Source of the DNA: Candidatus Nitrosopumilus sp.
Lineage (GTDB): Archaea; Thermoproteota; Nitrososphaeria; Nitrososphaerales; Nitrosopumilaceae
Direction: 5' to 3'
DNA: 12,959 nt
Assembly: GCA_029863665.1 (NCBI GenBank)
Contig: JAOTUX010000012.1
Location: 1 to 12,959, forward strand
Below, piece after piece: positions 12,927 to 12,959 of this stretch. Position 1 is the stretch's first letter. Every line of letters begins with the position of its first letter. The position numbers were made by a program, and so were the translations under genes. The notes beneath the pieces were generated by a model, which was given only the letters and a program-made list of their open reading frames with translations, was not told the origin of the DNA and did no database searches.

Positions 12927-12959
12927 TTACTAGTGAAATTATTTTGATTTTTGGTATTT

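Noticed and set aside
1..12959. CRISPR array, tRNA or rRNA gene, insertion sequence, prophage, toxin-antitoxin or defence cluster
   Set aside because: Looked for on both strands; no regularly spaced repeats, cloverleaf-like sequence, transposase motifs or defence-type domains were seen.

Overview
The window looks like a piece of an AT-rich ammonia-oxidising archaeon (Nitrososphaerota/Thaumarchaeota, Nitrosopumilus-like). The reasons are an archaeal-type tyrosyl-tRNA synthetase, PCNA, TFS and RNA polymerase subunit L, a PEF-type C-terminal sorting tail, very tight gene packing, and many TTG or GTG starts lying about 25-30 bp downstream of TATA-like boxes, which is the leaderless pattern common in these archaea. 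No rRNA, tRNA, CRISPR array, transposase or phage gene was seen, so this is mostly ordinary chromosome.

Layout. 1-396: 3' end of a secreted, membrane-anchored protein. 383-778: two tiny zinc-ribbon genes transcribed divergently from a 48-bp spacer; the minus-strand one, 51 aa, is easily missed. 771-1250 (minus): an unknown protein with a likely winged-helix end. 1382-3136 (plus): a secreted LEA14-like protein, a PfkB-family sugar kinase and an all-alpha dUTPase. 3175-4685 (minus): a DegT/DnrJ-type aminotransferase whose stop overlaps the start of a stand-alone MtrA-like corrinoid protein by 4 bp. 4767-5587 (plus): a four-helix membrane protein and a two-finger C2H2/C2HC mini-protein. 5606-5818 (minus): a small helical protein. 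5898-6944 (plus): tyrS. 6941-12094 (minus): six genes in a row, in transcription order rpoL, tfs, pcn, lysC, a secreted tandem-domain protein broken by two frameshifts, and cobJ. 12146-12688 (plus): an unknown conserved-looking protein divergent from rpoL. The last 270 bp hold only a possible 31-aa ORF and a possible broken signal-peptide ORF.

How the genes fit together. rpoL, tfs and pcn are information-processing genes; lysC starts the aspartate-family amino acids; tyrS charges tRNA-Tyr; the dUTPase cleans the nucleotide pool. cobJ is a ring-contraction step of cobalamin synthesis, and the MtrA-like protein keeps the histidine that serves as cobalamin ligand in methanogen MtrA, so the window has both a B12-making gene and a possible B12-binding protein in an organism that should not make methane.

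The points most worth checking are the MtrA-like/aminotransferase pair, the doubly frameshifted secreted gene (true pseudogene or base-calling error), and the divergent mini zinc-ribbon pair sharing one TATA-like element.
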